DNA from: Cornus controversa
Taxonomy: Eukaryota; Streptophyta; Magnoliopsida; Cornales; Cornaceae
Direction: 5' to 3'
NCBI GenBank assembly: GCA_026545225.1
Contig: CM048852.1
Span: 56,799,146 to 56,863,145 of the forward strand
DNA: 64,000 bases
In this document: in pieces, positions 1 through 13,500 of the stretch
Layout: each line of letters begins with the position of its first letter
Position numbering within the stretch: the first letter of the stretch is position 1
Notes under the pieces: model-generated
Database searches by the model: none
What the model was told of the DNA's origin: nothing
Seen by the model: only the letters and a program-made list of their open reading frames with translations
Position numbers and translations under genes: made by a program

Positions 1-35
<35 letters not shown>

Positions 36-188
36 ATGAAAAACAGAAGATAAAATGTTATATATGTATCAAGTGTACATTTCCACCTCGTGAATTGACA
101 GTGTTTTGTGGGTTGGATGTATAGTCATCCACGTGAGGCTTCGGACTATCTGCATTTTTTTATGCCTTTTCCCCAAATATAGCAAAAT

Positions 189-191
<3 letters not shown>

Positions 192-256
<65 letters not shown>
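192..256. repeat. Compound CT/TA microsatellite
   Basis: About 17 CT units run directly into about 15 TA units. The same CT-then-TA arrangement recurs in the leader of the gene at 2083. Such tracts are usually highly polymorphic. Confidence 0.9.
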
Positions 257-1310
257 TGGCGTGCATTGTAGATGATAGATTGAATTTTCCAAAAAGTGGT
301 TAACTAGGGACAGCTCAATCAAACTTGGAATACGACATTGAAATTCCTCTAGACTTGGAAGCTGTCAGAGCTAAAAAATGACCACAGAATGAGTTGTAGA
401 TCTGTCTTCAACTGTTGAAAGTGGACAAATTTTGGGTAGTTGAACAAACATATCTGAATCGAGTCTTCCATACATTGGGTTTCAATCTAGGGTTTAACCA
501 GTTCGGGTCCACATGACATGGAGACACCAATTAATTATCACGCACCACCTTAGAAAGCCACTTGAGCATGTGATCACTTTGACTACTACTAATTGCTGCA
601 AAATTTTAACTGGTTAAAAATGGAATGAGCCTAACATTGTATATTAAGCTCTGACACTCTCTCTCACCTATAAGAATGACAAAATTGGACATAATCAAGT
701 CAACACCTATAATTTGAATCTAACACGAAATTAATAAGTTTGAATTCATATTAATTATATTCGTATCATAATTGTTTCAATATGAAAAACTAGTTTAATT
801 AATCATGACATGTTCAAGTTTGGAGACTCAATTCATTTTATCCGATTTGACCTCTTTAGTTAATAATGTGATCAGGTCAATTCGATTTAAGTTGTGATCG
901 ACATATTTTAATACGATTCGACTAGTTGTGATAAGAATTTTCGACACAAATAATATCTTGTCTTGTCACAATTCGATCAAAATCCGTTAACACGATTTGT
1001 CACCCTTACTCATGTTCAACCCGATCTTGGTAGACAAAATTACCAAACCACCAAAAGAACAAATGCAAAGATGAAAACTTGAACCTAATCACTCCCATAA
1101 CTGAAACTTTGATACTAAAATTTAAGCTGCAAGAGAATGAACCAAAATTTAAGCCGTCAGAGAATTGGACCAAACAGTATTTATCAAGCTCTAATAATCA
1201 CAACTAAAGTGAACCAACCTGTGTTAGCATGCAAAGAGTTTAGAGAAAGTGAACACATATGCCCCTCAAATAGGCATATATGTATATATATATATTCGCT
1301 TTGATAGGAG

Positions 1311-1433
1311 GGAAGAAAGGGAATAGATGGATAAAGTTTTAATGTTTTTGACGGGAACCAAAAGCAAAGGAAAAGAAAGGGAATAGATGGATAAAGTTTT
1401 AATGTTTTTGACAGGAACCAAAAGCAAAGGAAA
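1311..1433. repeat. 60-bp tandem duplication
   Basis: Two adjacent copies of a roughly 60-bp unit differ at very few positions. The unit contains the words gaatagatgg and aatgtttttg, which recur exactly 60 bases apart. No coding role is visible. Confidence 0.85.
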
Positions 1434-2008
1434 CAAAGAGAAAATGGAATTACTACAAATATTTTTACCATTAAAACAACCACCTTCCTTTACGCTAAAT
1501 GGGTAATGTATAATAATACGAATATACGATCCCTTGTATCAAATAAAACAAAGCCCAGACTTGTTCAAAAACTATCAACCCTAAGATATTGGCCCACTGT
1601 TAGTATCTAATAGTACTATGTTACATCAACTTGGAAAAGTATTGGGCCTAGTTAGAAACACATAAAGTCCAATACTTTGCCAATTTAATTGATTCTGATA
1701 TTGAAACATAACATTATTAAACCTACAACTATGTATCAGCCAATTTAGAGTTAAGGTTGAGCCTAGAGCCCAACCGTCAGTCTGAGTCGGCTGGGCTGGT
1801 TAGCCAGAGCTGTCTAAATATTTTACAGAATGGGCTTTAGTGAGGCCTATCCAGCCCAAATTGTACCTTCAGCCATAAAAGTTAAAGAATAGCAAGGTAC
1901 AGCCGCATTGATGTCTGTCCCAAGACGTGTCAACATACATGTTATTGTTTGCTGACCCATCTTTCCTTCCTTAACTTCACCACTTGCATTTCTCAGAATT
2001 CCAAACTC

Positions 2009-2009
2009 A

Positions 2010-2043
<34 letters not shown>
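2009..2043. repeat. CT/TA microsatellite in the probable 5' leader
   Basis: A CT run followed by a TA run lies 40 bases before the chosen ATG at 2083. CT-rich leaders are common in plant genes, and length changes here could affect expression. That effect is inference only. Confidence 0.75.
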
Positions 2044-2082
2044 CTGTATCAACTGTCGAGCCCTTATAGAAATTGTGAAAAT

Positions 2083-2709
2083 ATGGACTCTGAGAGAAGC
2101 AACTCCACAAGAAAGCCCATAAAAAGAAGGTCTCATACAAGAAGAGGTACAAAAAATTGTTTTATCAACATGGCTGAAGCTAGGAGAGAGGTTGCCAAAG
2201 CCTTGCAGCTCCATAGATCATCAACATCAGCATCATCATCATCATCGTCATCTTCTGATCAAAAGTGGGTGCCTACTATAATAGGAGATGGTTGTAACCA
2301 TGGTATTAGCTACTCTTGCTCTTCACTATTGGATACTTTGCCTCTCCCTGAGCCTACATATGTATGGTCAACCACTGCACCTTCAGTGCTTGCCACACCA
2401 TCACCTCCCATGGAAGCTCTAGAATTTGAGTGGGCTCCTGAAAACCTAGCTTCTTCTTACACTTGGTGGCTAGGGTTTCTAAATGGCTTAGACGACGGTA
2501 AACACACTGAGGTGGTACCAAAATACCCATTTGAAGAAAATAATATTGTGTGGGCCAGTACTTCTAGGCTATTTAGGCCTTGTCCAGATGGTTCAGTTTC
2601 AGAGCTTGGTGACCCACGGTCCTTGGATGAAATAACTGATCAGAGCTCATATTTAGATGAGTGGTTGACAGTCCCAACAATTGAAGATGAAGGTGAGATG
2701 ATGATGTAA
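2083..2709 (+). CDS. Uncharacterised plant protein, 208 aa, basic N-terminus
   Basis: A single uninterrupted reading frame of 208 codons ends in TGA-free GAGATGATGATGTAA context. I take the ATG at 2083 as the start. An in-frame ATG at 1984 would add 33 residues that are only translated CT/TA microsatellite, which looks like 5' leader. The N-terminus (residues 1-25) is rich in Arg and Lys (KPIKRRSHTRRGTK), like a nuclear-localisation signal. A conserved-looking block MAEARREVAKALQLHR follows at about residues 30-45, then a long Ser run. A Trp-rich stretch lies around residues 115-128, and the C-terminus is acidic and ends MMM. I have an impression of similar MAEARRE-containing proteins in plants but cannot name the family or a function. 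There is no signal peptide or membrane segment. It is probably a real intronless host gene. Confidence 0.7.
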   Translation: MDSERSNSTRKPIKRRSHTRRGTKNCFINMAEARREVAKALQLHRSSTSASSSSSSSSDQKWVPTIIGDGCNHGISYSCSSLLDTLPLPEPTYVWSTTAPSVLATPSPPMEALEFEWAPENLASSYTWWLGFLNGLDDGKHTEVVPKYPFEENNIVWASTSRLFRPCPDGSVSELGDPRSLDEITDQSSYLDEWLTVPTIEDEGEMMM

Positions 2710-4542
2710 ACCCTAAAGAAAATATATGGTCCATTCTGATTGATATATATCACTACACTAGTACTGCAAGTTAATGTGATGCTTCTGTTGTTAATTAATT
2801 GGTTTCTTCTCTCTCTCGATCTCTCTCACACACACATATATATTATATACACGTGTTATATTTATATGTATATTTGTTAAATTTCATTCATGAAATTTTA
2901 GTTTTGTTTTACACTTTTACTACTATACACCCCTTTCCAAAAAATATGCATGTAAATACCTTCTTCTACCATTTAATATCACATGATAATAGATTACTGT
3001 AACATTGTCGGAAGGAAAATGATAGAGTTTACTATCGGAAAAAAAAAACGACTTTTTCGTGGCAATAATAGGACTCTCCAAAGTCTTTCATAAATACATT
3101 AAGTTTCTTTTTACGGACAAACGTACCCTTTCATTCTTTTTCTTCACACCTCTCCCTCTATATTATTAGTAACTCCACGATATTATCAATCAATCGATAG
3201 ACTGTTTTGTATTGTAAAAAAAAAAAATCTTTTTGCTGCCACCTAAAAAATGCAGTTTCATTGGAGTGAATGAATTTTGTCTTTCTTTTGTCTTCAACTA
3301 ATATTATACTTGTATGGTTACCCTTTAAAAAATTATATATAATTAATATGACTTGAAGAAGAGAGGGAGAATATTTTAAAAGTGAGTTATGTTTTAGTGA
3401 ATTTTAATAGAAATAAATTTAGGATAGTAAAATTCAATTGAATTTAAGAGAAGTAGAGAGAAGAAATAAGAATGCGTAATAAAAGAGAAGATTTTGTATG
3501 AATAAGGTTTTGTTCAGAGAATTAGTTTGGAAGTGGCAAGGGTTGTTCTGAAGATGAATTTAAATAGAAAGAGAAAGATGATCAACAGTAGAGAGAGGGG
3601 TACTAATTGGTTAGTAAAACAAAAAGATACAGCATATTATAAAAAATTTAAGGATATTTTAATCTAAAAATTTTATGTTTTCAATGTTCTACAAAACAAC
3701 AGTGAGCTACTTTAACGCCACATCATGAGTCGGTTGATTTAAAAACTTGTCCACGTAGCTTTACTCTTATTAGAATCTTTCTTAATTAATTAATTCATAT
3801 ATATATATATATATATGCGCGCGCAGAGACACATGTATTACGAAAATTCATGTTATGTTATTTCACATCTTAAGATGCATGTGAATGTGGTACCTCGGAG
3901 CATTCAAGTGACTGTTGAAGTATGGGTACGTAGTTGCTCTCTGAACGACGTCAGTACTCTTATTTACTTCAAGGCCCAACCTCTCATAAATACAGTACTC
4001 CATATTTAAGAAACAAGACCAGAAGGAGCGAGTACTATACATTCCCTGACGAGCAATGGTATAGTCTCACGTCATTTTTTGTTTTCACACTCAAAATAAA
4101 TACTAAATAAAAAACAAAAGAAGAAAGAAACCAATATACAAGTCAGAGCGAACATGTGGATGAGCTCGTTTCTGTCTTAGCCACTCATTAGGCTACTTTT
4201 TTTTTTTGACTTCTTTAGTTTCACCAAGTAATATTTTCCTTATTGGACTGAATTAATTCTACAAGGGCACGAAAATTTCAAAGATTGATTCAATTATTTT
4301 ACAAAAGTCAGCATTCCTCAGCCTGTTCCTATCCTATATCTAAATGAATTGAAAATAAGAGATCAAGACACTCATTGAAGCAGTAAACCCAGTTCTTATT
4401 CCCATCAAAAAGAGAAATAAATAAGATTTGTTTTAACATCTACATTTTCACTCAATGATACAAATGCAGATCAATGTTGCAAGACAGTTTCTTCTGTGAA
4501 AGAAGAAAAACAATTGACCTAGTCTTGCAAGAAATATATTTA
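2710..4542. other. Intergenic region between the 2083 gene and the ligase gene
   Basis: This stretch separates the 3' ends of two convergent genes and must hold both 3' untranslated regions. It is AT-rich with poly-A and poly-T runs and a short TA run at about 3799-3816. I see no coding exon or recognisable transposon. Confidence 0.6.
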
Positions 4543-7500
4543 CTACATAGACCTTTCTGACGCCAAATCAAGCAGTGCTCGAAAGAACCGGTGAGGATAC
4601 ATGGGAGGTTGCTCTGCCAGTGCCTGAGACACAAAAATATCCAACAGATAAGGGGTTATTAGCAAATTTGTAGTCTGCAGGGGTGGGGTCTGTAAGTGAT
4701 ACCCAGAAACTAAATCAATCTATTCCTTTTACAAAAAAAAAAAAAACTTAATTGCTCCCGTTGGACCATGTATTGGGATAATCATAGTCCTAGGTGTAGT
4801 GGTGAGTCCTACGCGTGTACTACACCTAGGGTTGTGATTATCCCGGTGCACAGTACAAGTGTGCAATGGGAGCAACCAAGTTTTCCTCCTCTTTTAGATA
4901 GGATTTTAAATAAATTGTGATTTTGATAGAATTTACGTAGTTTTTTTTTTCTCACATGTTAATGCCTCAATGTATCCCTCTTTTTTTAGATTTGAACATC
5001 TGAACACAAGTAAATGCTACATCATGGGGGTTAGAGATTCGGTCATTACCTGATGAATCAAAACAGTAGAAGGTGTCATTCCAGGCACAGTGTTAACCTC
5101 TATAACAAGTACCTGCAATTAAATAGAGTGGCCATGATGTTAAGTCAAAAAAAGGGACCGCTCGGAACCATTAGTTAATTCTATAAATTATTTGTCACCA
5201 TGACTCCAGAACATGTGATTCTTAATTCAATCTAGTTGCACAAAGACTAAATGAAGTCAGTGTCCCTTGTTTGGTCCAAGTGTGGCCCAAAAGGAGAGAC
5301 ATCCAAAACCCAGTAATATGAAGGATCTCACCAAGAGATGATACTCCCTTTGAGGCCCTTTATAAAGCACATGATGATATGTATTCATGTGATGCATGCA
5401 TGACTTGACATTGTGAAGAGTTGCGAAATTACTTTAAGCAGTGCTAGGCTGCTCGGATCCTTCTGTATGACAAGAATAAGGCTGTAGTTTGGAGCCTAGG
5501 ATGCAACTTCCTTTTATTTTAAAGATGTAAAATTACGCACGAAACTTGCCCAAAGTGCGTAATTTTAACAATAGATAAAGCATCAGTGTGTGCAGTGCCT
5601 TCAAGAAATAAACATACCTCACCACTGTCAACGTTAACGAAAGCATCGATACGTGAAAACCCTTCTAACTGCAGAGTGTTTGCTATAAGTTCAATACGTT
5701 GTTTACATCTTTCCAATGCGTCGTGTCTAGTTCAAGAAGCGGAAAAACATAAATAAGATATAAAAAGAAGAAACATTGAATGTAAGTAGATGTTGAACCT
5801 TTTCACATGAAATCATTCTCGATGTAACACAATAAACAACAATGTTTTTGTCCTCAAATTTTCCTCCTACAAAAATATCTATTAGCACCGTAAATGACAT
5901 GTCGGAGCATGAAATGATATCTACCTTCGAAGCCAGATGACTTACATGGAGGAGTACAACTAGTATATTGTGTAATAGGTGTATCCCCTTAAGATTGAAA
6001 GAGATTATATCGAACCGCTATTAAACCAGCCATACTTTATGGCACAGAATGTTGGGCAACTAAGAAACAACACATGCATAAAATGAGTGTGGCGGAAATA
6101 CGAATGATGAGATGGATGTACGGTAAAACTAGAAAGGATAGAATTAGAAATGATCACATTTAGGAGATGGTTGGAACAAATTGGAGATAAAATGAGAGAA
6201 AATTGATTAAGATAATTTGGACACGTGCAAAGAAGACCTTTAAATGTGCTAGTTAAGAAGAGTGACATAGTCCACATTGAGGGTAATACTATGAGAAAAG
6301 GAAGACCAAAGTTAACGTAAGTAGAATTAATAAAGAGGGATATGATATGTGGTTTGACAAAGGCTATGGCCTTAGATAGAGCGGAATGGAAACATAGGAT
6401 TCTTATAGCTGACCCCAAGTAGTTATATACTCTATGATAAGATGATTAAAATGCATCATTTCATCTTATGCTGGTTTGATATGGAAATTAAGCTTTTTAG
6501 GGCAACCTCAGTGAAACCAATGGAAAAATTAAATTTTCATTTCTAACTCACCATCAGCTAGCAAAAACACATAAAAACTCTGGCAATATTGTCACGGCAG
6601 GCATAACATTATAGAAAACAAATTAGCATCAGAAAATTCCTATCTTTTTTCTGACTAATATGCGACCTATAAATTCTCGAATTTGTATACCGGCTGATAC
6701 CATAGAAGAAATTACATGAAAAAAAACTACCTTAGAAGCATATGATGTTTCATAATAGAAGCTGTTAACCATAGAAGAAACTCGGTTTCTGTAGAATGAA
6801 GGTTCTCGACTCACCTAATGATTGATAATGGAGGTGGAGTCAGATTGATGCCAGTTCCACCTGCGAAACAAATATTAACTATATAAGAAGACAGTGTGAC
6901 TTTCAGGACAGATGTACAGGAACAATATTTCAACAAGCGACATAAATTAAACATAGGAATAAATCTCTTGTAAAAAATAAGTGTTCTACATGTGTGAACT
7001 GTAACCCAACAATTTCGTAATTCATTTTTAATTTCCACTTTTTCTTTTTCTTTTTCTTTTTAACCAAAAAACATTTTAAACCACATCAGGCACAGGTCAA
7101 TGCTGCAATTTGTTTATCATTAAAGGCATCCAAAGAAGTAACCAAAAACAGTACAGAACTACCAGAGAAGGTTCCATGCTAATCTGTGTGACAATTATTC
7201 ATAGTTTGAATGAAGACGTACCTTGAAATTTTTCCTCAAGTGACAATATATCACCAGATTCTTTGACAGTAACACTAGGCAACAACGAGTGCATTGATCC
7301 TCGTTTTCCTGTAACACCAACGGTTACCTCTACCCATCTACTATGTCCTTCCCACAAGAGATGATCTGCATTTTCATTTGTTGATTTGGATGAAAAATTT
7401 ATCTCGTCGGTCTCAATAAAAGGTTCAAAGATTAAGAGCTCTGGTGGAGGGTTTGGCATCTCAATCATTCCATGTGCCTATATGAGTCAGCAAGAGAAAT

Positions 7501-10500
7501 GTGCAATATTGAATGTTAAAAGTCAAAGATGGAATTTAAATTAGGTTAAAGCACAGAAATATCATAAATTTAATATATTTGCCTGCCATTTAATGATAAT
7601 ATGAACATATGCAAATCAATTGGAAATCTTATATTTACTTCAGTAAATTCTGTTTTATTATAAAAATGATAACGAACAACAACCATATGCTTCCAGGGAA
7701 TGGTAGAAAACATCATAATAACTAATTAATGACTAAATGAATAGCAAAGAAGTCAGAATATGAAGATATGAGAGTTTTGAACTTGGACGTAACTAATTTG
7801 TGGTATCAAAAGAATTTCAATTAAAGACAGTCTCTTTATCAGTAGGGAATAGATATGCACCCATATTCCAAGACTTGAACTCTGCACCTACCTTTTAAGT
7901 AGTAACAGGATACATTACTCAAGCTAACAGCTAATGATTAGATAAATCCATATATACCTTTGATAAACTATTAGAAGGAAGCTGAAGAAGCCCATCCTCT
8001 AATGCTTTTACATACACTGAGAGATCCTCAGCACAGCTGTGTAGACAAAAAAGTGTGCACTACATGATTGATAATAGAATGACAAAAAGAAGAATTCATT
8101 ATAGGCATAAGCAAACAATAACTTAACTAATGATCTAGACTTTTAACAGTAAACAAAAAATAGAAATAAATGATGTAAACCAACCATAACCGTGCAACTC
8201 CAGTCGAGCATCCATCTCTAGCGGGTTTGACACATAATGTTTCACATTGAAGCTTTGAGGTCAATTCATGCCAAATGTCAAATGGGGCGACATTCAGTAG
8301 GTCTTCTTTTCTCTGTACCTCTTTATTTATGGTAAGAACTCCGAAGTTTCCAAGCTGTTCATTCACAGAGACTTAATGCTTCTATGAAGATACAATAGAT
8401 GTGAAATAAAGCTTTAAGCCTATAGCAAACACCACTGGCTATCCTAGTATTTCCGTTTTGTTAATTATCTAGAAAGGATCACTACCGTGGTCCTCGGTGA
8501 AAAACACTGGAACTGCCGACAATATTAATGAACTTCAATAGGATATATAGTGCTTTTGGTGCATCATTATTATTTAAGGTGAATGCTTGATGAAATTATG
8601 AGAAGTCACATAGTCGAAGAAAAATTATTCGAGTCAAGATTATAATATTAAAGGAATCAGAAGAGACATTAAGATGGGCCTCCATTACCAACACGATGCT
8701 ACAATGCTCGACAAATCAAATATATTTTTTTGTTTTTGTTTAGTTGTCTTGTGACCTGTAAAATAATTATTCACATGCTTTTATGAGTTATTATTATTTA
8801 ACCAGAAGTAGAGCTATGGTACATCAAGATAATTCTGGACTCGTATAATAAGATGAGCCCCTGTCAGATTAACATAATAACTAAAATCATCTTAATAAGT
8901 ATGAATATCTTCTCTATCAAAATGTTCATGTTAAAAGACATTATCTTGCAAATTGCATATTATGTTACTCTGACATTAGTCTTTGCATCCTAACACTGTC
9001 AAATTCTAAAGACAATAGCCAAGTTGATATCATTAGAAATACAACACATAAACAACCGCAGTGACAAAAGGAAACATAAAAAAAGCCCCACTTGTCTTCA
9101 GGATTATGCATAATTAGTTACCATACATGTTTAAGAGCAAGGGATGTTGCAACTTTGTCCATACATGTCTTGGAAGCCACAACGCCAGGACCTTCAGTTT
9201 ATATGAAATAGAAGATGAGCAATTATATACCACCAACATAAGCTATGATGTTCTACTACATGTCAATAAAAAATACCTGTATAAGGAACTCTTTCAGCCT
9301 CTAGCAAAGACTGAAGCGTACCATCTTCCCCAATGCCTCCATGCACTGTCCATATCATTACATAAACAATATATTAATGCTTGTTACTTGAACTCAGTTG
9401 CAGTGAAGTTAATGAAATTCTTCTATTAATGCTGATTCGAGCTCAATAGGTCCAAATAATTGATGCTAAGACTATAAAAATGACATTACCTAGTGTAGCC
9501 CCTATCAAACAAGAGCATCTCCTGGGGGGTGGGGAAGACTAAATACAGGCCTCAAATGTAACATTTGACATTATTTGCACAAAGTGGCTACTTTTAGACT
9601 TGAACCCTCATTGTCACAATTGGCAACCCAATCATTGACCCACTGATCTACTGCACCAAGCAATGACCCCTTACTAATGCTATGACTATCCATAATTTAG
9701 TTCTTTTTTGATAGTATACATCAATTTGAAACATATTATCGTTAACACAACCACAATGAGATTTAGAAAGAATAAAGGATATACACAATAGCTTTAGTGC
9801 CTTGCTGTGAATTGAATTTTTTGATAAGAAACATATGCATGCCACATTGAAAGTGAAACTGCATCTACAAAATTTAGAAAGCCACATAAAGCCTGAAGAT
9901 TATTCTTACCACAAATCAAACAAATCGATCTAAAATTTCATTTCATTATAGCTTTAAACTACAAATAGTTCCAGTTTGTCTGCTTCAACTAGTGTCCATA
10001 AAAGCATTGACATTAGCCACTACATTCCCCTGTTTTTCAATATTTCCTAGAAAGTTCGTATAAATACAAGTCAAGAAAACAAAGGATCAAAACTAAATAG
10101 ATTTTATATTTTAAAGTACAACGCAACCAATCAAATCATACACGAGAATATTGACTAGACTAGGCATATGAAAAAGGCAGCACACTTGCAGGATAAAAAA
10201 ACCAACTTGACTAGTGCATAATATATAATTACTATTCACCAAAAATAAAATAACTCCAACATAAAGCCCACCTCCCACAACTTTTATACAACAAGGGTCT
10301 TGTACTTAATAATAAATGGAAACACCCAGTCAGAAGCTAAAGATACCAAAACTTATAATATCACCCATATGATATCTATGTAAGCAGGTTGGAAGTGATC
10401 CCAAAGGAATGATTGAAACTATGGTCCCAAAATATGCAATCATACCTCGTTATCCTGAAGCATGTTTACTCATCTTCCTTGGTTTCGTATATCAAAATAT

Positions 10501-13500
10501 AAAGAAGTCATACTCCTCTTGGAAGGTTTTAACAATGTTTCATCAGAGAATATATGATGCACTAGCTGAAGTTCATGACAAACGCATTCATGCAGAAAAT
10601 TCCACAATTAATATAACAATCGTATTTATACCGTAAAGTTAAATCACTAAATTACCACATATAGACACATATATATTAAAGTAGACATTGTATCCATAAG
10701 CAAGTATTAAAAGAGTTTATGGCTACAAATTGGAACCTGCAATGAAAACTGTTGCTTGAACTTCCTTGGCTAGCTTAACCCACTGCCCCAGTGAGAATCT
10801 CATTGGCTGTGCATCAGATATATCAAACCCTGTGAACCAACTGTGTTTATTCAAACCTTCCATTAGTTCATCCATCACTTGGTTCCGTAAGTGAGATGTC
10901 AACGCAGCCCGAGCAGGTTCAATTGCTTCAATGCATGCAGCAAGAACTTCTTCTGTAGTATGTCTCAGCACAAGAGAGTAACTATACCCAAACAAAGAGC
11001 ATTGTCAAACAAAAACATAGATACAGGAGAAGAGCCAAACCCACGAATTTATCTATGCTCACACAATGAGTAGAACATGGTGATACAAAAAGTTCCATAT
11101 AATCCCATTAATGTGATGTCAGACAGTCATGATGCTTAATTTCAATCCAAAATCTTGCATTACTAGCACTCGTGACGACCACACAATTAAACGAATAAAT
11201 TCAGCAACAAGGAATACAAAAAGCCATCATTTCCACATACTTGTGAACCTTGCAATTCTTCCAGTGAGATGCAATTAGAACATTAAAACTCCTATCATTT
11301 GAGTATCACATTAACTTTATTAATGTCTGGCCTATATACGCAGTCTCACAAGTTCATGAAGTAACCCATTCAGAGAAATGAAGCAAAAAAGTACGAATGA
11401 ATATCTTGCTCTTAATTTTCAAATTTTTATTTATTTTTTATTTTATGGATTTGTGGTGGGAAGAATATCTTGCTCACTCCACACATGAACAAACTATTAT
11501 TTTCTTTGAGATTAAAACGACACCCATTTGTCATTTTCAAATACAAAAGTCTAATACTTGGGCATTATCATCTCATTTATAATGACCATTTAAAAACAGA
11601 TTCAGTTGGATTGATCCTGAAGAAGGTTCATGATTAGTCCATGAACCATGCATTTGGCACATATTGACCACCATCATACCATTGCCATCAAACACTCCCA
11701 AGGTTAGGAGTAAATCTTTTCAAAAAAGCCAGCCAACTCATCCTAAATTTCTCATTTATCTGTCATCTCAAAGATGAGAGAGAGAGAGCGAGACCAGTCA
11801 ACCCTTCTCCAGAAACATACTCACAGCTGAATCAATACATTTATAATAGATAACAATTAAATGCCAAATATGTCCCATTGCCCTGTAAATTGTATCCTAA
11901 CAGTATAATATGGATAACCCTGAGTGAGAACACAATCATAAAATCATAGCTGCTGTCATTATCAGAACAGTAGAATCATTTCTATAATCATCACCAGTGT
12001 CATAATAACTGCATCATTATAGCATAATAAACACCAGAACCATCATATCATCAATACCATCACCACCACTATATTATTTATCTGATTATCCCTACTCCAG
12101 CAGGAATAATTATCATTTGGTTAGTAAGATGGTCCTCATTAAAACTTAACTGCCTAAGCAAAGCACCCCTCTTAGAGGCACAAGACATCCCAAATGCTGC
12201 CTTTTCTGATGGAAAACACATTCCCACAAAATGAGTAAACTAGAGTTGATTGGAAGTTTCTGAACAGATGGACTACAATCTATATGGAAGTAGCTTATCT
12301 GTCTCAATTGGTACTTATGAGTAGTGTGTAGAGAAGACCGGGAAGCAGAAAATCACTCCCAATCAAGGGGATGTGAATTCTTCACCAATAGCCCAAGCTA
12401 GTTCAACCATCCAGCCCACGACCATTAATAGATAAATTAGAGAAGTCTTCAACGAACCTCCACTCAACAAGTATTAATCCCATCTACTTGGGGTTGGCTG
12501 CATGCATAGGTTGTCTTAGTCAACTCCTTGTAAGTTGTAAATCTATATCCAACCCGATAAAATCAATAGTTAAAAAAACCAGAATGGTCTCATTATACCG
12601 TTAAATATAAGATATGACAAGATTGGCAGAGTATAGATAAAACATGATTGTTAAAGAATTAAAAGGCCATTACTAAGTGTTAGTCCCACCTAGACAAGGT
12701 TTTTGGGAGAAGTAGACTAGAGACAAATCTAACCTTTGTCAGTATTTCATACAAAGTGCCTACTCTCAGACTAAAACTGACGTTCTCACACTTCGGAATC
12801 TATTGTTTCATAATTGCACCAAGCAATAGTCCCTTGTTGAAATATGTAAATGATAAAGTATTTACTTATAAAAAATTATACATGAATAAAAATTTTGTCA
12901 AAAAGAAAGAGGTGCTTGAAGTGTTGAAGCAGCAATACCAAGTGCCATTCCCAATGTTCAGGGTCCAACCCACCACTCAAGTACAGTCAAAGTTTGGAAC
13001 ACTTTTAAATTATGTAAATAGCCACCAGTCAAGTACAGTCCACTTTTCAGAAAACTTTTAAATTTTTAATTTTCCTAGGTGAACACTGTTTTAAATTATA
13101 TTAATACCAGAGATAAAAAAATGCAACACAGTTAAGATTGACTGACTTAACTGAAGGAAAAGGTTTATAAACTCAACATCTAACAATTTTCTTCAACCCA
13201 AATAACTTATTAGTTTGTTGAAAAATCAATACTCTGGACAAAATATTGTATCTTGAATTCTGTACAGCATTAAATGTAATTTATTCTAGGTTCAAATCAT
13301 TTGATAAAATTCAAGGAACCGCAAGCAAGATACCACATATGACCATCTGTATTCATGCAAACATTGCCAATCACATTAAGATATGGTATATGCATAGCAA
13401 TAGAAGATTCAGACTTACGGTAATGACCAAACTGTTCTAGAGCTCACGTCCATTTCCTTCTTATCAGAGTTCACGTCAGATGAATAACCATTTGTAGGGG

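Larger units (their letters stand above)
1..2082. other. Intergenic region upstream of the 2083 gene
   Basis: No gene is supported here. The stretch is AT-rich and starts with a pure TA run (1-31). A CT run passing directly into a TA run lies at about 192-256, and a 60-bp tandem duplication lies at about 1311-1433. The bases just before 2083 are the likely promoter and leader of the downstream gene and include another CT-then-TA run (about 2009-2043). Small reading frames here come from the simple repeats and are not convincing genes. Confidence 0.6.

Noticed and set aside
106-303. Small plus-strand reading frame with Leu/Ser and Ile/Tyr repeats
   Set aside because: Its repeats are translated CT and TA microsatellites. 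There is no other sign of coding.
1984-2082. Upstream in-frame ATG that would lengthen the 2083 protein by 33 residues
   Set aside because: The added residues are translated microsatellite, and the strong basic block begins right after the ATG at 2083.
12479-12550. Short phrase resembling the tail of the RTE-type LINE (cccatctacttggggttggc)
   Set aside because: The similarity covers only a few dozen bases in intron sequence, too little to call an element.
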